A DNA stretch of 6,128 bases from Pirellulaceae bacterium (GCA_013002105.1 JABDKS010000818.1:1-6128), one strand, 5' to 3'; positions 1-6,128 are shown, numbered from the stretch's first letter. The notes: generated by a model not told the origin, from the sequence alone. Numbers and translations are program-made.

Positions 1-154
1 CGACTCCCACGAGCAAAATGAACGGCCCGAGACGCATCCCGCAGCGAGCCCCCTGACGGACAACGCAGACGCGACCGACGGCGCAGAAACGAATAACGGC
101 GCACAAAAACCGTCCGCCGACGCCGCTGACACGGTCGCGGGAGATCTCGATCCG
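1..154 (+). other. In-frame open extension upstream of the DUF368 gene
   Basis: The frame of the DUF368 gene has no stop codon from base 2 to the ATG at 155 (51 codons), and no in-frame ATG lies in that stretch. Read as protein, it is hydrophilic and rich in Asp, Ala, Thr, Glu, Asn and Pro, with no hydrophobic segment. About two thirds of its codons end in G or C, as in real coding sequence. Either the gene starts left of the window and has a disordered N-terminal tail, or this is the end of other sequence with a chance open frame. The core DUF368 family fold needs none of it. Confidence 0.4.
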
Positions 155-1129
155 ATGTCCACCGGCACACTGGTCTCGCGTTCGCTGTTCGGCGGACTGC
201 TGATGGGACTGGCAAACTTGGTGCCGGGGATCAGCGGAGGAACCATGTTATTGGCCGCTGGAATCTACCCACGATTCATCGACGCGGTCGCCGATGTGAC
301 TCGATTGCGTTTTCGATACCAGACTTTACTTGTCTTAGCCTGCGTGGTGGGTGCCGCGGCGGTGGGCATTTTGTTGCTGGCCGGCACGTTAAAAGACTTG
401 GTGGTCGATCATCGATGGATCATGTACAGCCTGTTCATCGGATTGACCCTCGGAGGCCTACCGGTCGTGTGGAAATTGGCTCGACCAGCGTCCAAAGGTC
501 TAGTGGTAGCTGCAATCGTCGCGTTTTTGGCAATGGTGGCTCTCGCCGTGCTCCAAGCGACAGGTGTGACAGGTAACAACGAATCCAACGCCGCGATGTT
601 GTTTCTTGCTGGCTTGGCCGGTGCCAGCGCCATGATCTTGCCGGGTGTATCGGGTGGCTACCTCTTGCTGTTACTTGGTCAGTATGTCCCGATTCTCTCG
701 GGTATCGACGAATTCAAGACCGCGTTGAAGGCGCGTGATCTGCAGGCGTTGATCGAGCCAATGTTTTCGGTCGTGATTCCCGTCGGCTTGGGCGTTGTCG
801 TGGGCGTGATCGTCGTTGGCAATCTGCTGCAGTGGCTGCTTCGGCACCAAAGACAGTCGACGTTAGGAGCTCTGATGGGATTACTGCTCGGATCCACTGT
901 TGGACTATGGCCCTTTCAAAATCCGGTACCACCGCTGGTCGGCGACGTGATCAAAGGCCAGAGGGTTACCGTCGAAACCATTTCCGAGATCGACCGCGAC
1001 GACTGGCCCACCAACTATTTCCGGCCCACGGTTACAACCATGGGAGTCTCGCTCGCACTGATCGCGCTCGGGTTTTCGATCACGATGGGAATTGCTCGCA
1101 TTGGCGCGGACGAACCGCCATCTGCCTAA
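155..1129 (+). CDS. DUF368 family (PopT-like) polytopic membrane protein, probable polyprenyl-phosphate translocase
   Basis: This is a 324-residue integral membrane protein with about eight hydrophobic segments (roughly residues 12-38, 57-79, 88-108, 114-136, 147-181, 204-229, 236-254 and 294-315). The family signature is present twice: VPGISGGT at 23-30 and LPGVSGGY at 162-169. Each is followed by a hydrophobic run ending in Tyr at the same distance, giving the two-fold internal repeat typical of DUF368. Residues 255-292 form a polar loop. Members of this family (PopT) and the DedA family have been reported to move undecaprenyl phosphate across the cytoplasmic membrane so that the lipid carrier can be reused. 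The role here is inferred from family membership and from uppP next door. The start at 155 has a GGGAGA 10 nt upstream and places the first signature at the usual distance. The frame is open further upstream, however, so a longer protein beginning outside the window is possible. Confidence 0.88.
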   Translation: MSTGTLVSRSLFGGLLMGLANLVPGISGGTMLLAAGIYPRFIDAVADVTRLRFRYQTLLVLACVVGAAAVGILLLAGTLKDLVVDHRWIMYSLFIGLTLGGLPVVWKLARPASKGLVVAAIVAFLAMVALAVLQATGVTGNNESNAAMLFLAGLAGASAMILPGVSGGYLLLLLGQYVPILSGIDEFKTALKARDLQALIEPMFSVVIPVGLGVVVGVIVVGNLLQWLLRHQRQSTLGALMGLLLGSTVGLWPFQNPVPPLVGDVIKGQRVTVETISEIDRDDWPTNYFRPTVTTMGVSLALIALGFSITMGIARIGADEPPSA

Positions 1130-1289
1130 CGTCAGCGACGCGATACTTTGCCGGCCCACCGCTAGCATTAGCTGAACAATCCCTACAACGCTGCCATCTA
1201 GAAAATGTTCAGCAAACCGTATCACTTCAACCGATTGCAATAGTGAGACCATCGACACGATTCAACCGGCCTGCCAGCGTACAGCTTCC

Positions 1290-1309
1290 AAAGCGAGGCT
1301 CTCGCTTTT
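1290..1309 (+). terminator. Terminator-like hairpin between the DUF368 gene and uppP
   Basis: A perfect 8-bp inverted repeat, AAAGCGAG / CTCGCTTT, is separated by GCT, and the right arm ends in four T residues. The flanking A and T runs could let it act on either strand. It lies 160 bp after the DUF368 stop and 52 bp before the uppP start, so it could end the DUF368 transcript. The stem and T run are short for a strong intrinsic terminator, so a leader hairpin or chance is also possible. Confidence 0.4.
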
Positions 1310-1361
1310 GCCTGGTGTCAACCAATAGCGACAGGCTCCTTTACGACGTGGAATGTGATTC

Positions 1362-2177
1362 GTGATCAGCGTCATCTTACTGGCCATCGTCCAAGGGATC
1401 GCCGAATTCCTTCCGATCAGTTCGTCCGGTCACCTCGTGATCTTGGGTGCCGTGCTCGATCAGATTCAGTCGGTCAATGGACAAGTCGTGATCAAGAGCG
1501 ATGAACCGACGCTCGAGATCATCTTGCACGCCGGCACGTTGGGATCGATCTTGGTGATCTACTGGCGACGCATTCTTGACTTGTTAACGAGCGACCGTCG
1601 GGTGATCCCGCTATTGATCGTCGGTACGGTTCCCGCAGCCGTCATCGGCCTGACGATCAAACGTGCGTTCCCGCAAATCATGCACAATCCGCAATTGGCT
1701 GGGATGATGCTGCTGGCAACCGGAGCCATGTTGATCGTGTTGGGTCGATTGAAACCGCGGCAGAATCATTACCAATCGATGTCGCTCTGGGGCGCATTGC
1801 TTGTCGGTTGTTTTCAAGCCGTCGCTGTTCTGCCCGGGATCAGTCGCAGTGGATCGACCATTTTGGGAGGTCGGTTGCTGGGCTTGGACAAGGAAGATTC
1901 GGTGACGTTCTCCTTCTTGCTTGCGATCCCGGCAATTCTCGGTGCTACCGTGCTGGCGTTGAACGACCTCGCCAATCAAATCCAATCAGGCATCCCGTTA
2001 AAAAACAGTCCCTTGGAACTGTGCGTGGGAGCCGTCTTGGCATTCGTAGTCGGTCTTTTTGCGCTGAAATGGCTCATCGGCTGGAGCCGTCAGGACCGGC
2101 TGCATTTATTCGCGTGGTGGTGTATTCCCGCGGGAATCGCGGTAATCGCCTACTTTGGACCTTATCCGTTGGGTTAA
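1362..2177 (+). CDS. uppP: Undecaprenyl-diphosphatase UppP (BacA family)
   Basis: This 271-residue membrane phosphatase hydrolyses undecaprenyl diphosphate to the monophosphate carrier used for peptidoglycan and other envelope polymers. High-dosage family members confer bacitracin resistance. Both family signatures are intact. The (E/Q)xxxE motif is Q11-x3-E15, within QGIAEFLPISSSGH, with Ser21 and His24 at the positions of the E. coli catalytic-site residues. The PGxSRSxxT motif is at residues 158-166, with Arg162. Hydrophobic segments occur throughout, and the length matches the usual 260-280 residues. The start is GTG at 1362. An in-frame TGA at 1356-1358 rules out a longer protein, and the first motif sits as close to the N-terminus as is normal. 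The only ribosome-binding hint is a weak GGAA 8 nt upstream. The DUF368 gene 232 bp upstream serves the same lipid-carrier cycle. Confidence 0.96.
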   Translation: MISVILLAIVQGIAEFLPISSSGHLVILGAVLDQIQSVNGQVVIKSDEPTLEIILHAGTLGSILVIYWRRILDLLTSDRRVIPLLIVGTVPAAVIGLTIKRAFPQIMHNPQLAGMMLLATGAMLIVLGRLKPRQNHYQSMSLWGALLVGCFQAVAVLPGISRSGSTILGGRLLGLDKEDSVTFSFLLAIPAILGATVLALNDLANQIQSGIPLKNSPLELCVGAVLAFVVGLFALKWLIGWSRQDRLHLFAWWCIPAGIAVIAYFGPYPLG

Positions 2178-2227
2178 GTCCCGCTAGCCACCTTTGGGGA
2201 AAGTCACCCCTAACCAACAAACATTCA

Positions 2228-2258
2228 TTGTGGACGCACGTTTAGTATGTGTTACAAT
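2228..2258 (+). promoter_or_regulatory. Candidate promoter for lexA with extended -10
   Basis: TACAAT at 2253-2258 is preceded by TG at 2250-2251, giving an extended -10 of the form TGnTACAAT. A possible -35 is TTGTGG at 2228-2233 (19-bp spacer) or TGGACG at 2231-2236 (16-bp spacer), both imperfect. The predicted transcript start near 2264-2266 falls just upstream of the GAGG at 2271-2274. The call rests on motif matching only. Confidence 0.35.
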
Positions 2259-2282
2259 CGCTATCAACCTGAGGACACCCAA

Positions 2283-2372
2283 ATGACGGCTCGTCGACGA
2301 AAAGTGCGCGTCGACAACCTTGGACGTACAACCATGACGTATCACTGCCACCGTGCAGGCAAGAATCTTTGA
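2283..2372 (+). CDS. Putative 29-residue leader peptide upstream of lexA
   Basis: A short frame opens with ATG at 2283 and ends with TGA at 2370-2372. It is preceded by GAGG at 2271-2274 with an 8-nt spacer, a better Shine-Dalgarno arrangement than several of the larger genes here have. The peptide begins MTARRRKVRV and is strongly basic (eight Arg/Lys in 29 residues), with no membrane segment. Its stop codon abuts the AAAGGGA of lexA, and only 10 nt separate the stop from the lexA ATG, so termination here could help or hinder lexA translation. It resembles no peptide I know. It could be a regulatory upstream frame, a small protein, or chance. The Shine-Dalgarno spacing and the promoter just ahead favour real translation, but comparison with relatives would be needed to decide. 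Confidence 0.35.
   Translation: MTARRRKVRVDNLGRTTMTYHCHRAGKNL
2289..2317 (+). repeat. Two tandem GTCGAC-centred 12-mers in the lexA leader
   Basis: GCTCGTCGACGA (2289-2300) and GCGCGTCGACAA (2306-2317) match at 10 of 12 positions and are offset by 17 bp. The first contains a perfect 10-bp palindrome, TCGTCGACGA (2291-2300). They lie about 25-50 bp downstream of the predicted transcription start, inside the leader frame but in different codon registers. A paired protein-binding site, such as an operator, is possible. Chance is also possible in moderately GC-rich DNA. Confidence 0.3.
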
Positions 2373-2378
2373 AAGGGA
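2372..2378 (+). promoter_or_regulatory. Ribosome-binding site that fixes the lexA start
   Basis: AAAGGGA lies 4 nt before the ATG at 2383. An in-frame GTG at 2353 has no comparable site and would add ten residues not expected in LexA, so the ATG at 2383 is the preferred start. Confidence 0.65.
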
Positions 2379-2382
2379 CACG

Positions 2383-2982
2383 ATGGCCTCCACCCGACTT
2401 ACTGAACGGCAGCAACACGTTTATGACATGATTCGGGAATTGATTGTGACGCGGGGTTACGGTCCAACCGTTCGTGAAATTGGTGAACACTTTGGAATCA
2501 AAAGTCCAAACGGGGTGATGTGTCACTTGCGTGCGCTCGAACGCAAAGGATTGATTCGCAGAAGTCCCAATAAGTCGCGCGCAATCGAGTTGACTCATGC
2601 GGCAGATCGTAATGGTCACAGCTTGCCGCTGGCGGGAATGGTTGCCGCCGGACCGACATCATTGGTGTTCGGTCAAAATGATCGAGTTGATTTCTCGGAG
2701 ATGTTCTTCCAAGACGATCGATTCATCTTGCGCGTCTCGGGTGATTCGATGATTGACGCGCACATTACCGATGGTGACTACGTCATCATTCAAAAACAGA
2801 CGACTGCCGAGCCGGGCCAAATGGTTGTCGCACAAACGCCAACCGGCGAGACACTCAAGTACTGGTATCCCGAAGGCGATCGGATCCGCTTGCAACCGGC
2901 CAACGCAAACATGGATCCCATCTTCGTATCCGAAGCCACCGTGATCGGAATCGCCGTTGGCGTGGTTCGGTCAGGTATGTAG
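2383..2982 (+). CDS. lexA: LexA, SOS-response transcriptional repressor
   Basis: This 199-residue protein has the full LexA layout and the usual length. Residues 1-70 form the winged-helix DNA-binding domain: it starts with LTERQQ, has the PTVREIGEHFGI helix region at 28-39 and the recognition helix around 41-53, and ends with KGLIRRSPNKSRAIEL. Residues 81-199 form the S24 self-cleaving domain. The scissile Ala89-Gly90 bond lies in LAGMVAAG, the catalytic Ser122 is in SGDSM, and Lys159 is in GETLKYW. The 37-residue Ser-Lys spacing equals that of E. coli LexA (119/156). Family knowledge says it represses DNA-repair genes until RecA filaments trigger its self-cleavage. No recA, imuB or polymerase gene is adjacent. 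Upstream there is a possible promoter and a short leader frame. I recognised neither CTGT-N8-ACAG nor GAAC-N4-GTTC in the upstream region, so its operator is probably lineage-specific. Downstream it converges on the response regulator gene. Confidence 0.97.
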   Translation: MASTRLTERQQHVYDMIRELIVTRGYGPTVREIGEHFGIKSPNGVMCHLRALERKGLIRRSPNKSRAIELTHAADRNGHSLPLAGMVAAGPTSLVFGQNDRVDFSEMFFQDDRFILRVSGDSMIDAHITDGDYVIIQKQTTAEPGQMVVAQTPTGETLKYWYPEGDRIRLQPANANMDPIFVSEATVIGIAVGVVRSGM

Positions 2983-3141
2983 CTCGAACGCACGCTGTAT
3001 TTTCACCCCATTCGGCAGTGGCATTGCGTACAGATCATTTGATCCAATGACGAAACCCGTGTCCTTGATCTATTTCTCGATCTGACGCATCGTGTCGTGG
3101 CAGACCTTGCCGAGACGGATGCTAGATTTAAGAAGCCCCAC
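2971..3141 (-). other. Interrupted peptide-like frame in the lexA/regulator gap; possible gene relic
   Basis: The 219-bp gap between the convergent genes has no intact gene. On the minus strand a frame opens at GTG (3141-3139), reads 23 codons to an amber at 3072-3070, then continues 33 more codons to a TGA at 2973-2971 inside the end of lexA. The second part reads IKDTGFVIGSNDLYAMPLPN and onward, which looks protein-like by eye. I do not recognise it, there is no good ribosome-binding site, and the opposite strand is also open from 3043 to 3180. A decayed gene fragment or chance are both possible. The gap also contains a 5-bp hairpin (CAGTG-CAA-CACTG, 3170-3182), which is too weak and lacks the T run expected of a terminator. 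Confidence 0.15.
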
Positions 3142-3201
3142 GAGTATTTACAGCGATTCGATCACAAGCCAGTGCAACACTGATTGGATCGACCCAAGAA
3201 C

Positions 3202-4584
3202 CTAGCTCGCCTGCTTTCGTTCTTCTGCGGCGTTCAGCTTGTTGTAAAGCGTCTTCAAGCTGACTCCCAATTCTTCGGCGGCAGCTTTTTTATCGCCATC
3301 ATGACGGGCAACCGATCGCTCAATGGCCAGCAGTTCCAATTCTCGCAGGCTCATTGGACCGTTGTCTTGAACCTCCTTGCGCAATTTCCGCTGACTGAAG
3401 TGCCGCGGAAGATGCTCAACGTCCACCGGCAACGAATCACACAGAATCGCCGCGTGTTCAACCACATTGGCGAGTTCGCGAACGTTGCCTGGCCATTTGT
3501 GTGATTTCAATTCTGCGATCGCAGCGGGTGTAAAGAGCTGATCGTCGCTACCGTCGGTGCGATGTCGTCGCAACAGATGAATCGCGAGCGGCATGATGTC
3601 GTCGGTGCGCTCACGCAGTGCTGGAACGAGGATCTCGAAGGTGTTGATGCGAAACATCAAATCCTCGCGAAACTCCCCATTCTGGACCATTTGCTCCAAG
3701 TCACGGTGCGTCGCACAGATAATACGAACGTTGACATTGACGGTCTGATTGTCACCCAGACGGCGGATATCGCCCGTCTCCAACACACGCAACAACTTGG
3801 CCTGCATCGCGGTGGGCAGTTCGCCAATCTCATCCAGAAAGATGGTGCCGCCGTCAGCCACTTCGAACAAGCCGACCCGCGCGGCGTCGGCTCCGGTGAA
3901 TGCGCCTTTGCAATGGCCGAACAGTTCACTCTCGATCAAATTCTCCGGCAGTGCACCGCAATTGATGGCGACCAGCGGTTGATCGGCGCGTAAACTTTGT
4001 TCGTGTACGGCACGAGCGACCAGTTCCTTGCCGCAGCCCGTTTCGCCGCGTATCAGAACCGTGCTTTCGGTTGGTCCGACTTTGTCAATCAAGCTGCGCA
4101 CGCTATCCATTGCCGACGCCGTGCCCACCAGTTTCGATTCGCCCTGCACCTGTCGCAGTCGATGTTGCAGCGCGGCGAGCTGCCGTTTGCTGGTGCGGCG
4201 TTGCGCGATTCGCCCCAGCAGCTCTGCGATTTGCGCCAGCGGACAGGGCTTGGTGATGTATTCAAATGCCTGATGCCGTAGCGCCGCAATCGCTGTGTCC
4301 TGACTGGGCTTGCCCGTCATCACAACGGCTTCGATCTCGGGACGAAGTTCGCGAGCCCGACCGATCACTTCGATTCCCGTCATTCCAGGCATATCGATAT
4401 CAACGATCAGGCAATCGAATGATTCTTTCTCCAGCGCAGCTATCGCAGTCATGCCGTCGGGGCAGACAACGACCGAATGGCCCATCCGCTCCAAATTGCG
4501 TTTCATCAACTGCTGGAGATTCTGCTCGTCATCGGCAAACAAGATGTGCATCGACGATTTTTCAGGCAACTTGCTGCGTGTCAT
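3202..4584 (-). CDS. Sigma-54-dependent NtrC-family response regulator (REC-AAA+-Fis HTH)
   Basis: This 460-residue transcriptional activator is probably controlled by the kinase encoded just upstream. The receiver domain (residues about 12-125) has the acidic pair Asp18-Asp19, phospho-acceptor Asp62 in VDIDMPG, Thr90 and Lys112. The AAA+ domain (about 152-375) has Walker A GETGCGKE (180-187), an intact GAFTGA sigma-54-contacting loop (227-232), Walker B ending in Asp251-Glu252, and the [10 protein letters not shown] segment that carries the arginine finger region. A Fis-type helix-turn-helix (about 435-450, [16 protein letters not shown]) ends the protein. The architecture matches NtrC/AtoC/ZraR-type regulators, which open promoters bound by sigma-54 polymerase. 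The start is uncertain. ATG at 4584 has a GGA 7 nt upstream and overlaps the kinase gene by 23 bp. ATG at 4551 begins directly at the receiver domain, 10 nt after the kinase stop, but has no Shine-Dalgarno. The target genes and signal cannot be read from this window. Confidence 0.94.
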   Translation of the reverse strand: MTRSKLPEKSSMHILFADDEQNLQQLMKRNLERMGHSVVVCPDGMTAIAALEKESFDCLIVDIDMPGMTGIEVIGRARELRPEIEAVVMTGKPSQDTAIAALRHQAFEYITKPCPLAQIAELLGRIAQRRTSKRQLAALQHRLRQVQGESKLVGTASAMDSVRSLIDKVGPTESTVLIRGETGCGKELVARAVHEQSLRADQPLVAINCGALPENLIESELFGHCKGAFTGADAARVGLFEVADGGTIFLDEIGELPTAMQAKLLRVLETGDIRRLGDNQTVNVNVRIICATHRDLEQMVQNGEFREDLMFRINTFEILVPALRERTDDIMPLAIHLLRRHRTDGSDDQLFTPAAIAELKSHKWPGNVRELANVVEHAAILCDSLPVDVEHLPRHFSQRKLRKEVQDNGPMSLRELELLAIERSVARHDGDKKAAAEELGVSLKTLYNKLNAAEERKQAS

Positions 4585-6128
4585 AGGGGGATCCGAGAGC
4601 GGGTTGATGGTTGTCGGGTGTGTCGTCCACTGCTGCGTGGACAGGCAATCGCAGTTCCAATCGCGAACCCTTGCCTTCGCCGTCACTGCTGGCGGTCAGC
4701 GAACCATGATGTTGTGACACGATTCGATAAGTGATGCTGAGCCCCAAACCTGTACCGGTGCCATCGCGACGACGGGTAAAGAAGGGCTGAAATAGATGAT
4801 CCAATACTTCTTGGCTCATCCCGCACCCGTTATCGACAACGCCAACGTAGGCGGAATTGCCTTGATCGCGAACGTAGACATCGACGGCGCCGTCGCTGTC
4901 AACGCTTTCCAACGCATTGGTGATCAGGTTCAGGACGACTTGTTGAATTTCATGCGAGTTGACATGCGCCAGCACTTCGCCATCGCAGTGGACTCGCAGT
5001 GTTTTGCAGCGATACTTGCCAAGTTTACCTACCAACGACACGACGTTTTCAACCAGTTCGCACAGGTTGACGGACGACCTGCTGACGTCTCCCAGGCGGC
5101 TAAAATCAAGCAAACGTTCGGTAATACCTTTGCAACGGTACGCTTCCTCTTGGATGCGGCGAAAATTCTCCTGCAGCACATCGCGGTAGTCGTCCGGCAA
5201 AACCGTAGGACTGCCAGCTACCAGCAAGTCTTCCAATTCAGCCTGCAGCGATTCCGCACTCCACGCAATACTCGCCAATGGATTGTTGATTTCATGCGCC
5301 ACGCCCGCTGCTAAAAAACCAACACTGGCAAGCTGTTCATTCTGAATCACTTCGCGCGTTCGCTGCTTGACCTCGCGATCCAAGTTCGCATTGGTAATTT
5401 GTTGCTGGTTGTAGACGTCACGAAAGCGAGTGCTCATGCGATTCATCGCCTCGGCCAACTCGTTCAGTTCGTCCGACGTACCAAGGTCGATCCGGTGTCC
5501 ATATTGGCCCGCCGCCACCAGCCGCGAACCATCCAACAGAAGCCCAAACGGCTTCGCGACCAGTGAAATAAATGAAAACCACAGCAGCGCTACCAGTAGT
5601 AACGCGAGCCCCATGCACAGCAGGCTGAACCAAATCCAAGCGTTGTATTGTCCTCGCACATCGGCGCTGAAAGTTTCCATTTCCGAAGAAATTAAATCGA
5701 CATGTGCGTTCGTGCGACGTGCCAACGTGGTTAGCAATTCCGAAAAAGCCGAATTGCCTTCTTCGGTCATCATGTCGGCCGATCCCCAAAGTTTGTCGAT
5801 CGGTTCCTTGGCGCGAGCAATCTCCGCCAAACTTTGTTGTTGTTGGGACTTGGCAACCAGAATCCGAACATCGTCTGACGATTCGTTGACCGCTTTGGAA
5901 TACCGCTCGAGCGTCAAACCCATGTCAAAAAGGTTGTGTTGGATCGACGAATATTCGAGCTGAAGATCCGAATCGAGCAGGATCGTGGTTTCGATCATTC
6001 CAACTTGGCTGCGCAAGCGATTGATACGCGCGAAGCTGCGGCGAATCGATTCGGCGTGACGATGGAGCTGGTTCGCGTAGGGGATCTCGATCGCTTGCTG
6101 ATGGACCGAGTCGGCCAAGCGGCGATAC
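4562..6128 (-). CDS. Membrane sensor histidine kinase, partner of the NtrC-family regulator (N-terminus beyond the window)
   Basis: The frame is open to the right edge of the window, so the N-terminus and probably a first membrane helix are missing. Residues are numbered from the TTG codon at 6118, which is probably not the true start. Residues 1-158 are a polar, helix-rich sensor region, probably extracytoplasmic. Residues 159-187 form a transmembrane helix (WFSLLCMGLALLLVALLW). A HAMP linker follows at about 186-236, then a coiled connector. The HisKA domain has phospho-acceptor His275 in AAGVAHEINNPLAS. The ATPase domain has the N-box (Asn397, Asn401), G1 DNGCG (429-433), an F-box QPFFT and G2 GTGTGLGL (453-460). 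All the residues needed for autophosphorylation appear present. The last 25 or so residues are a polar tail. The sequence resembles NtrB-type kinases that serve NtrC-family regulators, and the regulator gene follows immediately. The sensor region matches no ligand domain I can name, so the stimulus is unknown. Confidence 0.94.
   Translation of the reverse strand, partial: YRRLADSVHQQAIEIPYANQLHRHAESIRRSFARINRLRSQVGMIETTILLDSDLQLEYSSIQHNLFDMGLTLERYSKAVNESSDDVRILVAKSQQQQSLAEIARAKEPIDKLWGSADMMTEEGNSAFSELLTTLARRTNAHVDLISSEMETFSADVRGQYNAWIWFSLLCMGLALLLVALLWFSFISLVAKPFGLLLDGSRLVAAGQYGHRIDLGTSDELNELAEAMNRMSTRFRDVYNQQQITNANLDREVKQRTREVIQNEQLASVGFLAAGVAHEINNPLASIAWSAESLQAELEDLLVAGSPTVLPDDYRDVLQENFRRIQEEAYRCKGITERLLDFSRLGDVSRSSVNLCELVENVVSLVGKLGKYRCKTLRVHCDGEVLAHVNSHEIQQVVLNLITNALESVDSDGAVDVYVRDQGNSAYVGVVDNGCGMSQEVLDHLFQPFFTRRRDGTGTGLGLSITYRIVSQHHGSLTASSDGEGKGSRLELRLPVHAAVDDTPDNHQPALGSPYDTQQVA

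Noticed and set aside
832..1242. Long alternative frame on the + strand inside the DUF368 gene
   Set aside because: It is the shadow of a well-supported membrane-protein gene, and its arginine- and serine-rich translation has no recognisable domain.
2196..2210. GGGG-N7-CCCC hairpin after uppP as a terminator
   Set aside because: Only four pairs, the flanks do not extend the stem, and no T run follows.
2353..2382. GTG start for lexA at 2353
   Set aside because: It overlaps the leader frame, has no ribosome-binding site, and adds residues absent from typical LexA; the ATG at 2383 has AAAGGGA just upstream.
3033..3044. GATC-ATTT-GATC inverted repeat after lexA as a terminator
   Set aside because: A four-pair stem without a T tract is too weak and is expected by chance.
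4585..4686. Extension of the response regulator by 34 residues to an upstream ATG at 4686
   Set aside because: It lies entirely within the kinase's coding C-terminus in another frame, the added residues are not receiver-domain sequence, and starts at 4584 or 4551 sit at the normal position.
3562..5314. Several long + strand frames opposite the two-component genes
   Set aside because: They are antisense shadows of strongly supported REC/AAA+ and HisKA/ATPase coding sequence on the minus strand.
6116..6118. TTG at 6118 as the true start of the histidine kinase
   Set aside because: The frame continues open to the window edge, and a kinase with this single visible transmembrane helix and sensor region would be expected to have a first helix further upstream.

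Overview
This window is a compact stretch of bacterial chromosome of moderate GC content, with five protein-coding genes, two of them running off or possibly running off the window edges. Gene style (weak or absent Shine-Dalgarno signals at several starts, a GTG start, codon use, and an NtrC-type two-component pair) fits a planctomycete of the Rhodopirellula/Pirellulaceae kind. That assignment is an impression from the sequence, not a search result. No mobile elements, CRISPR arrays, rRNA or tRNA genes are visible.

Left block (+ strand, 1-2177): a DUF368 (PopT-like) polytopic membrane protein, then uppP (bacA), undecaprenyl-diphosphatase. Both belong to the lipid-carrier cycle of cell-envelope synthesis. 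UppP removes a phosphate from C55-PP on the outer face of the membrane, and DUF368 proteins have been implicated in returning C55-P to the inner face. The genes are 232 bp apart, and the gap holds a terminator-like hairpin, so co-transcription is uncertain. The DUF368 reading frame is open all the way to the left edge, so its annotated start is provisional.

Middle block (+ strand, 2178-2982): a complete SOS repressor gene, lexA, with its cleavage site and Ser/Lys dyad intact. Its upstream region holds a plausible promoter with an extended -10. It also holds a short 29-codon leader frame with its own good Shine-Dalgarno sequence, whose stop codon touches the lexA ribosome-binding site. Two copies of a GTCGAC-centred 12-bp sequence lie inside this leader. 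No classical E. coli-type or Bacillus-type SOS box was recognised there.

Right block (- strand, 6128-3202): a two-component system transcribed towards lexA. A membrane-bound sensor histidine kinase, whose N-terminus lies beyond the right edge, comes first. It overlaps the start of, or sits directly before, a sigma-54-dependent NtrC-family response regulator with REC, AAA+ and Fis-type HTH domains. The convergent lexA/regulator gap (2983-3201) has no clear gene or strong terminator. Its minus strand does carry a peptide-like frame broken by one amber codon, possibly a gene relic.

I found no clearly new multi-gene system. The points most worth following up are the DUF368-UppP pairing, the lexA leader frame and the unknown signal of the kinase.
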